DNA of 64,000 nt, taken from assembly GCA_030828165.1 (NCBI GenBank), contig JAURDA010000001.1:1-64000 (forward strand), given 5' to 3'. The stretch is from Candidatus Poseidonia sp. (GTDB taxonomy: Archaea > Thermoplasmatota > Poseidoniia > Poseidoniales > Poseidoniaceae). The notes beneath the pieces were generated by a model, which saw only the letters and a list, made by a program, of their open reading frames with translations, was not told the DNA's origin and did not search any database. Position 1 is the first letter of the stretch; every line of letters starts with the position of its first letter. Below, one piece after another: positions 1 through 8,600 of this stretch. A program made the translations under genes and the position numbers.

Positions 1-171
1 ATTGAATTGTGGCGGCTTATCTTCTCAAGAACCGTGACATTTGTTTGAGATTCCTCTGTGCTCTGCACGAAGATAACTTGGAAAGCGGGTTTCGGTGTCA
101 AGTCATAGTTGAAGCTTTCATGACTCGTGTTTACCGCTTTCCTCATAGATTGAGTCGGCCGACGGGACATC

Positions 172-1512
172 ATGGGATTCAAGCGCGTGCTGATTGCCAA
201 CCGCGGAGAGATTGCGCTGCGAATTCTGCGCACCTTGCGAGACATGGGCATCGAAGCGGCCATCATCCACGGCCGTGAAGACCGTCTTTCGCTTCCGGTC
301 CAACTTGCCGACATCGCTTATCCCAACTACCGAACCAATCCGCTTGATTCCTACTTGGACATCGAAGCCGTGGTCAAAGCGGCCAAAGAACTCGAATGCG
401 ACGCTGTCCACCCTGGCTACGGCTTTTTGGCCGAGAACGCAGCGTTCGTTGCTCGCCTCGAGGAAGAAGGCATCACTTTCATTGGGCCAGCCTCCAACGT
501 CATCACCTTGCTCGGGGATAAAATCCAGGCTCGCGCGGCGATGGAAGCCGCAGGTCTTCCCACGGCAAAGGGTTCGTCTGAACCGATCTCAAGTGCGGAG
601 GTCGCCAGTGCACTTGCCGACGAAATCGGCTACCCTGTCATCATCAAAGCGGCAGCCGGCGGTGGCGGCATCGGTATGCAAATCGTGGAGGAAGCCGGTG
701 AGTTCGAGGGCGCTCTGAAACTCTGTCAGTCCCGGGCCAAATCGGCCTTTGGGGACGAGCGTGTCTTTGTTGAGAAGTACATCCAAGGCGCTCAACACGT
801 TGAGTTTCAGGTGCTGGCCGACGGGAAAAACGCGATTCATTTCGGTGAGCGGTTTTGCTCGATTCAGCGCCGCCATCAAAAATTGGTCGAGGAGGGTCCG
901 TGGCTCAGCGATGAAAAAAGGGCTGAAATCGGGGCATTGGTCTGCAAGGGCGCTGAAGCCGTGGGCTACAAAGGCTTGGCGACCTTCGAATTTCTACGGG
1001 ACGCCAACGGGGATTTCTACTTCCTCGAAGTCAACCCTCGGGTGCAGGTTGAGCACACGGTGACCGAACTCATCACGGGACACAACCTCGTTGAACTTGG
1101 CGTGCGTGTCGCTCAAGGTGAATCCCTGCCCCTTCAGCAGGACGAAATCACTTGGCGCGGCCACGCCATCCAATGCCGGCTGAATGCAGAGGACCCCCGT
1201 GCCTTCGTCCCCAGCCCCGGTCGCCTTTGGGAATGCCATTTTCCCAGTGGGTTTGGCATCCGTTGCGACACCCATGCGCATCCCGGATACGAGATGCCGG
1301 GTTGTTTTGATTCGCTGCTGGCCAAATTGCTGACCTGGGGTCACGACCGTGAGGACGCCATTCGTCGCATGCGAACCGCCCTTGACGAGACGATGATCAC
1401 CGGTGTTGAACACCTGATCCCCCTCCACCGCCGCATCATGGACGAGGCCGATTTCAACGCCGGCGACATCACCATTCAATACATCGATATGCACCAGGAA
1501 TTGCTGGGCTGA
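172..1512 (+). CDS. accC: Biotin carboxylase (acetyl/propionyl-CoA carboxylase subunit)
   Basis: ATP-dependent carboxylation of biotin on a carrier protein, first half-reaction of acyl-CoA carboxylases; cytosolic. The 446 residues match the free-standing family (about 450). Seen: N-terminal RVLIANRGEIALR, the HPGYGFLAENA segment, the ATP-grasp glycine loop AAAGGGGIGM near residue 163, and the catalytic EVNPRVQVEHTVTE stretch near residue 287. No biotin carrier domain is fused and none, nor a carboxyltransferase, lies nearby, so partners must be elsewhere. It could supply malonyl-CoA to the 15-25 kb megasynthase or serve a propionyl-CoA route; the sequence does not decide. ATG start follows GACGGGACATC. 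The sugar kinase follows after 15 bases in the same direction. Confidence 0.93.
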   Translation: MGFKRVLIANRGEIALRILRTLRDMGIEAAIIHGREDRLSLPVQLADIAYPNYRTNPLDSYLDIEAVVKAAKELECDAVHPGYGFLAENAAFVARLEEEGITFIGPASNVITLLGDKIQARAAMEAAGLPTAKGSSEPISSAEVASALADEIGYPVIIKAAAGGGGIGMQIVEEAGEFEGALKLCQSRAKSAFGDERVFVEKYIQGAQHVEFQVLADGKNAIHFGERFCSIQRRHQKLVEEGPWLSDEKRAEIGALVCKGAEAVGYKGLATFEFLRDANGDFYFLEVNPRVQVEHTVTELITGHNLVELGVRVAQGESLPLQQDEITWRGHAIQCRLNAEDPRAFVPSPGRLWECHFPSGFGIRCDTHAHPGYEMPGCFDSLLAKLLTWGHDREDAIRRMRTALDETMITGVEHLIPLHRRIMDEADFNAGDITIQYIDMHQELLG

Positions 1513-1527
1513 GGGGAAGGTGAACGG

Positions 1528-2451
1528 ATGAGCGTCTTGATCGTTGGAAGTCTTGCGTACGATTCGGTGGCCTCGCCCGAAGGCGAAATCGAGCGTGCGC
1601 TCGGTGGTTCCGCCACGTACGGGGGTCTCTCGTGCCAGTTTCACCTGAAACGCAAGGGCCTTGCCGATGCGGGCATCGTGGGCGTTGTTGGTGAGGACTT
1701 TTCAAACGACGACCGGGCCGTGTTGGAACGCTCAGGCTTGAATCTCTCCGGCCTTGAAGTCGCATCCGGAGAGACCTTCCGCTGGGAGGGCGCATACCAC
1801 GGGTCCATGGCCGAAGCGGAAACGCTGGCGACGCACCTCAACGTCTTCGAGCATTTTGAGCCCCACGTTCCAGAAGCCCTTCGGGCCCCCTCCGTTTTGT
1901 TCTGCGCCAACTTGCATCCGCTCATACAGCAACAGGTCATGCACCAAACCCAACCTGCCCGTTTGACGATGCTGGACTCGATGAACCTCTGGATTTCCAT
2001 CGCCAAAGAATCGCTTCTCGAGGTGATGACGGAGGCGGATTTGGTCATCATCAACGACGGCGAGGTTCGCCAACTCACGGAAGACGCCAACATCGTCCGG
2101 GCCATGCACACATTGGCCGAGCAAACGGCGACCAAAACCTTGGTCGTTAAACGAGGGGAACACGGCGTGATCGCCCTTCATGACGGCTCGGTGTTGGCCC
2201 TTCCCGCCTACCCAACCGCTCGCGTGGTCGACCCGACGGGATGCGGGGATACGTTTGCAGGAGCTCTTGCAGCCCACTTTGCACACGGCGAAGGTCCGGT
2301 GACCCTGTCTGAACTTCGGCAAGGTTTGCTCTTTGCAACGGTCACGGCTAGTTTTACGCTCGAGCGCTTTGGTACCGATGCCTTGCAGAACTTAACGGGC
2401 GATGAGTTTGAGGCCCGCCTGATGGATTACCGTTCCATGGTGATGGGCTAA
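1528..2451 (+). CDS. PfkB-family carbohydrate/nucleoside kinase
   Basis: Ribokinase-like kinase that phosphorylates a sugar or nucleoside with ATP. Seen: the N-terminal glycine motif LGGSATYGG (residues about 29-37) and the C-terminal family signature VDPTGCGDTFAGAL (about 234-247), whose Asp is the catalytic base in this family. Length (307) is typical. Substrate cannot be read from sequence; ribokinase, 2-keto-3-deoxygluconate kinase and nucleoside kinases share these motifs. Start ATG has GGGAAGGTGAACGG ahead of it and lies 15 bases after accC, so co-transcription is likely. It converges on the membrane-protein gene that ends 2 bases beyond its stop. Confidence 0.85.
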   Translation: MSVLIVGSLAYDSVASPEGEIERALGGSATYGGLSCQFHLKRKGLADAGIVGVVGEDFSNDDRAVLERSGLNLSGLEVASGETFRWEGAYHGSMAEAETLATHLNVFEHFEPHVPEALRAPSVLFCANLHPLIQQQVMHQTQPARLTMLDSMNLWISIAKESLLEVMTEADLVIINDGEVRQLTEDANIVRAMHTLAEQTATKTLVVKRGEHGVIALHDGSVLALPAYPTARVVDPTGCGDTFAGALAAHFAHGEGPVTLSELRQGLLFATVTASFTLERFGTDALQNLTGDEFEARLMDYRSMVMG

Positions 2452-2452
2452 T

Positions 2453-3979
2453 TCAATCCTCATCAAGGCGTGGAAGGCCGTCAAGGTCGTCCTGGCTTTT
2501 GCTTGGTTGCAGGTCTTCAAACGTAAATCCGTTCAAATCCCCTCGGGTCGATTGCTCAATTTCCATCGCAGCGGCTTGGAGGATCTCGGCTCTCTCGGCC
2601 AATCGGGCTGCCTCTTCAGGCGGCAGCGACCCGCCGTTTTCAGTTGAAAGCGAATCGTGCACGTTGCTCGGTTCCGTTCGCGCTGCTTCGGCGTGTTCCC
2701 GTAGAGCACTCGAAGTGGCCGTGGTGCCGTAAGGGGAAGGTGAGCGAGCGGGGAGCATCGACCCTAAGACGGCACGGGAGCGCTCGCGCACGTTTCTGAG
2801 CAGGCCGTTCCCGGGCCGCCGAGGATGAATGGTTTGTGGCCGACGTGGGGTGAACATCGTTTCGGAGAGTTCTCGTGGGCGGCGCAGCGTGAAGAGGCGT
2901 TCTTTGGGAGGTTGAGGGGTTGGGTTTTCCCAAGGCGTGGTTGAATCAGGTTCGTGGTCGGCGAGGGCCTGCTCAACTTGCTCAGCGTCGAGAATCTGTT
3001 CGGTCTCCTCGTCGATGTCCGGGAGGTTTGGTGTTGCCACGGGTTCGCCGTTCGGGCCGGTCCCGGTTGGGAGAACGTTCCCTCTTGATGGTTGGTTCAC
3101 GGGGATGCCTTGGTGCATGGGGGGCGTCCCAACGGGGACCAGCACATGTCCTGCGGTCGGCGTTGGGCGGTGATCGTCCGGGTTTGAGCCGGTCAACGCT
3201 TCGGTGTAGGTGGTGAGGAACGTCGGGAAAAAGCCCGTGATTTGCGAAGGCGCAACGGGTTCGGGTTCCTGAACGGGTGTCCAGTCGGGTTCAACGTGTT
3301 CAGCGAGGTGCGGTTTTGCATCCACCTCCTCTCCGGTCGAAGCGAGGAAGGCGTCCACTGCATGCGGCGTGTGAAGGGCGTTGGGCAGAAGGGGTGCGGG
3401 GGGGACGTCTTCTGCGAGGCGCCCGTGGTCCATGCCGGCTTCGATGGCCTCCATCATCGCGATGACATCCTTCATGCTCTTTCCGTTGGCGAGTTGATGA
3501 AACATGAAACTCAAACGGTTCAGGGCGCGTTCGTTGCCAAACATCACGTGGGTGTCACCCGATTGGGTTTGGACGGTGAGGGTGGGCTGTTTGGTCACGA
3601 ATCGAGCCAAAACCAAGGCCGAGCCGACCGCCATGAATCCGAGGCGATACAGCGGGGGGACCATCACTCGGTACCCGATCCAAAGGAAGCAGAGGCCAAA
3701 GACCACCATCCAACCGGGGACGAGTTGGGAGGAGTGATGCTTGATGGTATGGATGGCGTTGAGGCGAATGTCCAAACTGCCCTGCTTGCGTCCTTGAACG
3801 CTCAGCATCCGCTCATCGAGCATGATGTCAACCCGCTCTTTCGTTTCCGCCAACCGCAACGAGGAGAAGGTCACCCCCTCCAGTTCGCCGGTTGGAACAG
3901 AACTCTGCCCAATCTCGCGCATCCCGTTCTGCCTCCACCCGTACGGGGTTATGAAACCACCGCCATGCGAGTGGGGCAT
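2453..3979 (-). CDS. Membrane protein with long disordered C-terminal tail, function unknown
   Basis: Not recognised. From the ATG at 3979 (508 residues) the protein has a short region rich in charged beta-like segments, then two adjacent membrane helices (around LVPGWMVVFGLCFLWIGY and LYRLGFMAVGSALVLARF), then a conserved-looking patch (ERALNRLSFMFHQLANGK), then about 300 residues rich in Pro, Glu, Thr and Arg with no predicted fold. The first part resembles bacterial-PH-like membrane proteins only loosely. An upstream TTG at 4003 is an alternative start; 3979 is preferred because it is ATG with GGGGCGAGACG ahead. Likely co-transcribed with the aSelBL gene upstream. Confidence 0.7.
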   Translation of the reverse strand: MPHSHGGGFITPYGWRQNGMREIGQSSVPTGELEGVTFSSLRLAETKERVDIMLDERMLSVQGRKQGSLDIRLNAIHTIKHHSSQLVPGWMVVFGLCFLWIGYRVMVPPLYRLGFMAVGSALVLARFVTKQPTLTVQTQSGDTHVMFGNERALNRLSFMFHQLANGKSMKDVIAMMEAIEAGMDHGRLAEDVPPAPLLPNALHTPHAVDAFLASTGEEVDAKPHLAEHVEPDWTPVQEPEPVAPSQITGFFPTFLTTYTEALTGSNPDDHRPTPTAGHVLVPVGTPPMHQGIPVNQPSRGNVLPTGTGPNGEPVATPNLPDIDEETEQILDAEQVEQALADHEPDSTTPWENPTPQPPKERLFTLRRPRELSETMFTPRRPQTIHPRRPGNGLLRNVRERSRAVLGSMLPARSPSPYGTTATSSALREHAEAARTEPSNVHDSLSTENGGSLPPEEAARLAERAEILQAAAMEIEQSTRGDLNGFTFEDLQPSKSQDDLDGLPRLDED

Positions 3980-4018
3980 GATGGACGTCTCGCCCCGTTG
4001 CAAAAAACGCCGTATCGT

Positions 4019-5044
4019 TCAAGCGTCCAGCGGCGTCGCTGTCGCCGAGCCCATGATGCGCGGTCGAGAATCGAGTTGAGCCAACAAGACGGGCGGCGGG
4101 TTCGTTCGGCGAACAAAGAGGGGCGTCTCCCATGCGACGGTGAGTTGGGCGCCCTCCACCGCAGCGATTCGGCCGACCACAAACTGCAGGTCGACGCTGG
4201 CGTGCACAACATCGCCGACGGCCAACACCCGTTTTTGGAACGGCGATGTGGATAAGTTGAGGACGGAGCGTTCGTGGCGAACGATCGCAAGCGGCGTTTC
4301 CGTGTTGCTTTGTTTGTCAACCACCGGGGGATGAACGATGATGGTATCCCCGTTCAAATGGTCCTCTTTGGCGTTGCGTAAGGCCAAACCAACCCGGTCA
4401 CCGGCTTTGGCGACCTCCACGTCGTCGTCCATGACCTGGAGGGATTTTGCCGTCCCGCTACCGTTGGCTGGAAGCAATTTCAACTCGTCGTGAACCTTGA
4501 CGCAGCCCGCTTGGACATAGCCAATGGCGACCAGGCCGATGCCTTTGACGTTGAAGTGCTGGTCGACGGGGAGGACCAACGGTGCCTGTGCATTCTCCAA
4601 CAAGTCGCCTTCGATCTCCTTCATCAAGTCGAACAAAGCCTCTCGAAGTTGAATGCCGTCGTTGGCTTCAAATCGCCAACCACCCAGACCTGCTTGCTTG
4701 AACAGCATGTTGACCTGGTCTTCATCGATCCACCCGCCTTCGCTGGGATTGAGCACCGCGATGCCTCGTTGAATGCCTGCGCTTGCAAAGGCCACCAAGG
4801 CTTCTCCGAGCGTAGCGTCCACGGCCGTGACTTCGATAAGGCCAGCCTCGGCCGTCGAGAGGGCGTTGAGGAAGGGTCGCAAACGTTCGGGGTATTTTGC
4901 TGGGCGAATCAACGAGAGGATCCGGGCATCATCGCCCGTTCCCTCTTTGTGGACATAGGTGTGAACGTCGCGTTGGTCGGCTGCTTTCGCCACGCTTTTG
5001 GCCAACTCATCCGATGCGATCACGGCCACGTTCAGGACGACCAT
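4019..5044 (-). CDS. SelB-like elongation factor homologue with degenerate GTPase domain (aSelBL family)
   Basis: Homologue of EF-Tu/SelB. Seen: an N-terminal region (LNVAVIASDELAKSVAK) where a GTPase P-loop GxxxxGK[ST] would be expected but is absent; the later G-domain motifs (DxxG, NKxD) are also absent. The second half looks like the EF-Tu beta-barrel domains 2 and 3 (FNVKGIGLVAIGYVQAG, VGLALRN). No C-terminal winged-helix domains for SECIS binding. This is the pattern of the archaeal aSelBL family, reported to have broken GTPase motifs and no known function. Start chosen at ATG 5044 (341 residues) with TTTGGAG upstream, since family N-termini begin just before LNVAV as I recall them; a longer ORF extends to 5125 into the thioesterase gene. 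Confidence 0.75.
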   Translation of the reverse strand: MVVLNVAVIASDELAKSVAKAADQRDVHTYVHKEGTGDDARILSLIRPAKYPERLRPFLNALSTAEAGLIEVTAVDATLGEALVAFASAGIQRGIAVLNPSEGGWIDEDQVNMLFKQAGLGGWRFEANDGIQLREALFDLMKEIEGDLLENAQAPLVLPVDQHFNVKGIGLVAIGYVQAGCVKVHDELKLLPANGSGTAKSLQVMDDDVEVAKAGDRVGLALRNAKEDHLNGDTIIVHPPVVDKQSNTETPLAIVRHERSVLNLSTSPFQKRVLAVGDVVHASVDLQFVVGRIAAVEGAQLTVAWETPLFVRRTNPPPVLLAQLDSRPRIMGSATATPLDA

Positions 5045-5084
5045 GTTGGCTCCAAAGGCATCGGCTTGAAGAACCAATGGGTGG

Positions 5085-5588
5085 TTAAGCGTCCCGCTTT
5101 GCCTTCTGCGCCAACATGTTGTCACGAATCCGTTTGGCCTTTTCCCATTCCTCTTGCTCCTCGTCGTTCGAGGGTGAGAATTGCGGTACGGGAATCGGGC
5201 GCATCATGGAATCGATGGCGACGAAAAAGAAGTAGCCTTCGCAGATGATCTTCTTTTCCCACGTCGCCTTGCTCATGGTGTAGGCCGTGACTTTGGTGCA
5301 GGCCGTGTGGCTGCTGGTGTAGACCACCTGTCCCGTGACTTCAAGCAGGTCACCTTGCCGAGCGGGGGCGATGAACGTCAGGGTGTCGATGGAGATGGTG
5401 ACGAATTCGCGATGAGCAAACTTCGCACAGGCAATACCGCCAGCCTTGTCCATCAGCGAGAGCAAGCGTCCACCGAACAGGGTGTCGTAGGCGTTGGTGT
5501 CTTGGGGAAACACCTCCTCGATGAGGGTCACGGGTTCGGTGGAATAGGGCTCCATGACTACGGCAAAGGGTCCACCCTCATAATTCAT
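5085..5588 (-). CDS. Acyl-CoA thioesterase, hot-dog fold (YciA/BACH type)
   Basis: Hydrolyses acyl-CoA to free acid and CoA. Seen: the family pattern FPQDTNAYDTLFGGRLLSLMD near the N-terminus, with the conserved N and GG preceding the hot-dog helix, then IDTLTFIAPARQGDLLEVTGQV and SHTACTKVTAY strands. Length of 167 residues is that of a single hot-dog protomer, which usually works as a hexamer. Start at ATG 5588; TTG 5594 is possible, and a later in-frame Met near residue 12 also has a plausible purine-rich leader. Divergent from the giant surface-protein gene, 99 bases away, and upstream of aSelBL by 40 bases. Confidence 0.85.
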   Translation of the reverse strand: MNYEGGPFAVVMEPYSTEPVTLIEEVFPQDTNAYDTLFGGRLLSLMDKAGGIACAKFAHREFVTISIDTLTFIAPARQGDLLEVTGQVVYTSSHTACTKVTAYTMSKATWEKKIICEGYFFFVAIDSMMRPIPVPQFSPSNDEEQEEWEKAKRIRDNMLAQKAKRDA

Positions 5589-5687
5589 CGTCAAGCCAAG
5601 CCGTACGCTGTCGTCATTTCAGTCGCCGAGTCCGAGAAGCGACGGGATTTTATGCGTTCAAAGTGTGGCGGGACCGTAGGTGACACC

Positions 5688-8600
5688 ATGCAAAACGAAT
5701 CACCCCGTAAAACGACGCCAATTTTCTTGATGATGCTGATGGTGCTCGCACCGCTTGCAGCAGCCAACGTCACCAACTTTTCGGACGGCTCCGCTTCGGT
5801 TTCCGTTGAAATCCGGGACGGCGGCGATCTTCAAAACCTCGTCGATGGAAGCATCGACCTTCCCGACGGTGAGACCGTCACCAGTGCCTCTATGAAGGTC
5901 TCCACGACCATGGTCGAGCACGGCGCACAGGTTCGCATTGACACGGATACGATGCCCCGCGTCTGGAATCCGCAATACAACAACCAATTGACCAACTTCT
6001 CCGACCAGTCCTTGTTCCAAATCGAGGACGGTTCCGACGCCACGCCGGTTTCGTTGGCTGCAGAAGGTTACCTCACTGATTTCGAGGGCACCGACGGTGG
6101 ATTCATCGACGCCACGGACCCCGGTGCCATGCCCGCCTCCGGCATCGGTTGGGAACACGGGTCGTTGACATCCTCGGACACGCCCGCCGGGTGCAAGTCC
6201 GGCTCGGAATGTTGGGGGACGAACTTGGGCGACACCAACTACACGGACGATAACAACGGCCAACCCTTCACGGTCGCCATGTTCAGCGAAGAGTTGTTCG
6301 TTGACCCGCTGCTCAAGAGCAAAACGGCCACCTTTGACTCCTGGCACAACCTCGAAGCTCGTGACGGTACCCAACAGAACACGGTTCGTTTTACCGACTG
6401 TGCCTACATGGAAATCCGCGCCTCTCCGAATCCCGGCTTCCCTCCCGGCGCCGTTTACAACCCTCAAGAGTGGGATTTCCTGCCCATTGACGACCAAGCC
6501 AGCACGGGCCTGAGCTTTGGTAGCAACTATGCCCAAGGTGGAAGCACGACCAACGGCCGCATCGGTACGGCGTGCACCAAACTCGCTGACACCGACGGTT
6601 CAGGAACCGACGGATGGGGTCTTGCAGGCTCCTCCACCAACCCAACGTCGAATCCCTCGGGCTGGACCACCATTGCCGTTGACTTGACCGACTACATCGA
6701 CCAGTACATCCAGATTCGCTTTGTGATGCAACACGTCGCCACGCCAAATGACCCGATCGACGACAACATGTCCGGCTGGTACATTGACAACTTCCGTCTT
6801 GGCGACTTGTTGCCCCAAAGCGCCAGCATGACGGTTCGAGGCATGACGCCCTCCGTTCTTGGCGGCGAAAACCACCCCAACGGGTACGGCATCCTCGCCT
6901 TGGAAGCCGAGACCACCTCCTCAGCCACCATCACGGTTGACGTTCTCGACACGAGCGGTAACCAGGTCTACGGGAAGGACGGCTCGGCCATGAGCGGCTT
7001 GCGAGGCGACATCATCGAACTCTGGAACATCGATTCTCAACAGTACCGTGCGGTGAACCTGAAGTTCACCTTCGACTCCGGCCCAGACCGCCTTTCAACG
7101 CCGGTCCTGCACGGCTTCAGCATCGGTTCTCGGGTCGGTACCGGGTTCAACTTCACCGCCTTTGGCCCCTCCACCATCGACGACGGTGTCTGGCAGACCA
7201 GCGGCGGTGGCTTCCCGATGATCTACGCTCCTGAGATCCGCCAGACCGCACACAATCCGGTTCTCGAGCGCAGCAAATTCAGTTACCCCATCACGTCGAT
7301 TCAGCCGATGATTCAAGACGATTGTACGGAGTCCCCGAGCATCGAAATCACGCCGACGGGGTCCAACCGCGTCGTTAATTTGACCGACGGCGTCAAAACG
7401 TCGTTCTTCGATGAGCCGTTGTTTGGTTTTACCTCGGTGACGGCTTACCAAGGCCCCTGCAACGTTGGCGGCATCTGGTTCGACCTTGAGTTTGGCCACC
7501 ATGCAAGCCACATGCGTATCGACGTGGCCGACGACGGCGACGTTGATTACGGGTTCACGGAACCGGCGTTTGACATGTTCGGCCGACAGACCACGTTTGT
7601 CTCAAGCACGGTTGACGGCGTCAACTACGCAACGGATTCCGCTACCCTAACCTTGGATTTGAACGGCGAGGCCAACGGTGGCGTGTTCATGTTGCCCGAA
7701 GGCGCCGAAGTCTCTTCCGCAGACCTCAGCTTCGATCAGGTCAGCATTCGTTCCAACACCGACCCAACCGAAGGGTTCGAGTTGTCCTTGATGGCCGGAT
7801 CCCAATCCGTATCGTTGGGCGACATGCCCAACAGCACGGTTCTCTTCCCCGAGTCGCTTTCCCCTGCGATGGACTTCAAGGCCGCCTTGAATTCGCTGCT
7901 CACCAACCCCTCCGTTGCTGGAACACACCAAGACGAGTTCGGCCGCTACTGGATCAAGTTCCGATTCATGGTCGACTCTCCAAACGCCTCCTCGGGAACG
8001 TCGTTGAACATTGTGAACCTCGACGTCGTCTACAACTATTCGACGACCCTGACCTCCACCGATGGATTGGACATTGAACTCAACCAAGGCGTGGCCTTGT
8101 GGACCGGTGGCGCAACCGCAACGGTGCCCGTTGGCCTGTACACCGACACCGGCGGCGGCGTGTTGCTCAGCGACCTGAACGTCGCCTCAAGCACCGGATA
8201 CAGCAACACCATCGCCATCACCGGCAACCCCGTTGGGCTCTACCCCAACGGCGATATCTACGAAATCGTCACCACGCACACCGTTGACTCGCTGACGGGA
8301 ACCGCGCTCTCCGAGGCTTGGCTGACGTTTGAATCCGAATCGGGCTACATCAAGTTCTCATGGAGCGACTTCATGTCGTTCACCGAGGCCAGCGACGAAC
8401 ACGACCACGTCACGCTTGAATCGACGTCATCGGTCAGCGCCATTACCGACGGCTACGAAGTCACCTGGCATTTCCGTGTCAACCCGACTTGGGACGACAC
8501 GGAAGCGGTTCGGGTGTACGCTGGATTGACCACGGCGAACAACATCAACGGCTTGCCGGACGCTGTCTTGCTCGACCCTTCCGTTGGAAATGCAGTGGAG

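Noticed and set aside
9-278. Open frame at the left edge
   Set aside because: It overlaps the accC start in another frame, has no ribosome site, and turns Arg/His-rich; the first 171 bases show no supported gene or clear promoter.
3242-4255. 337-codon plus-strand open frame opposite the 2.5-4.0 kb membrane protein
   Set aside because: It spans the boundary between two real minus-strand genes and shows no motif or start signal.
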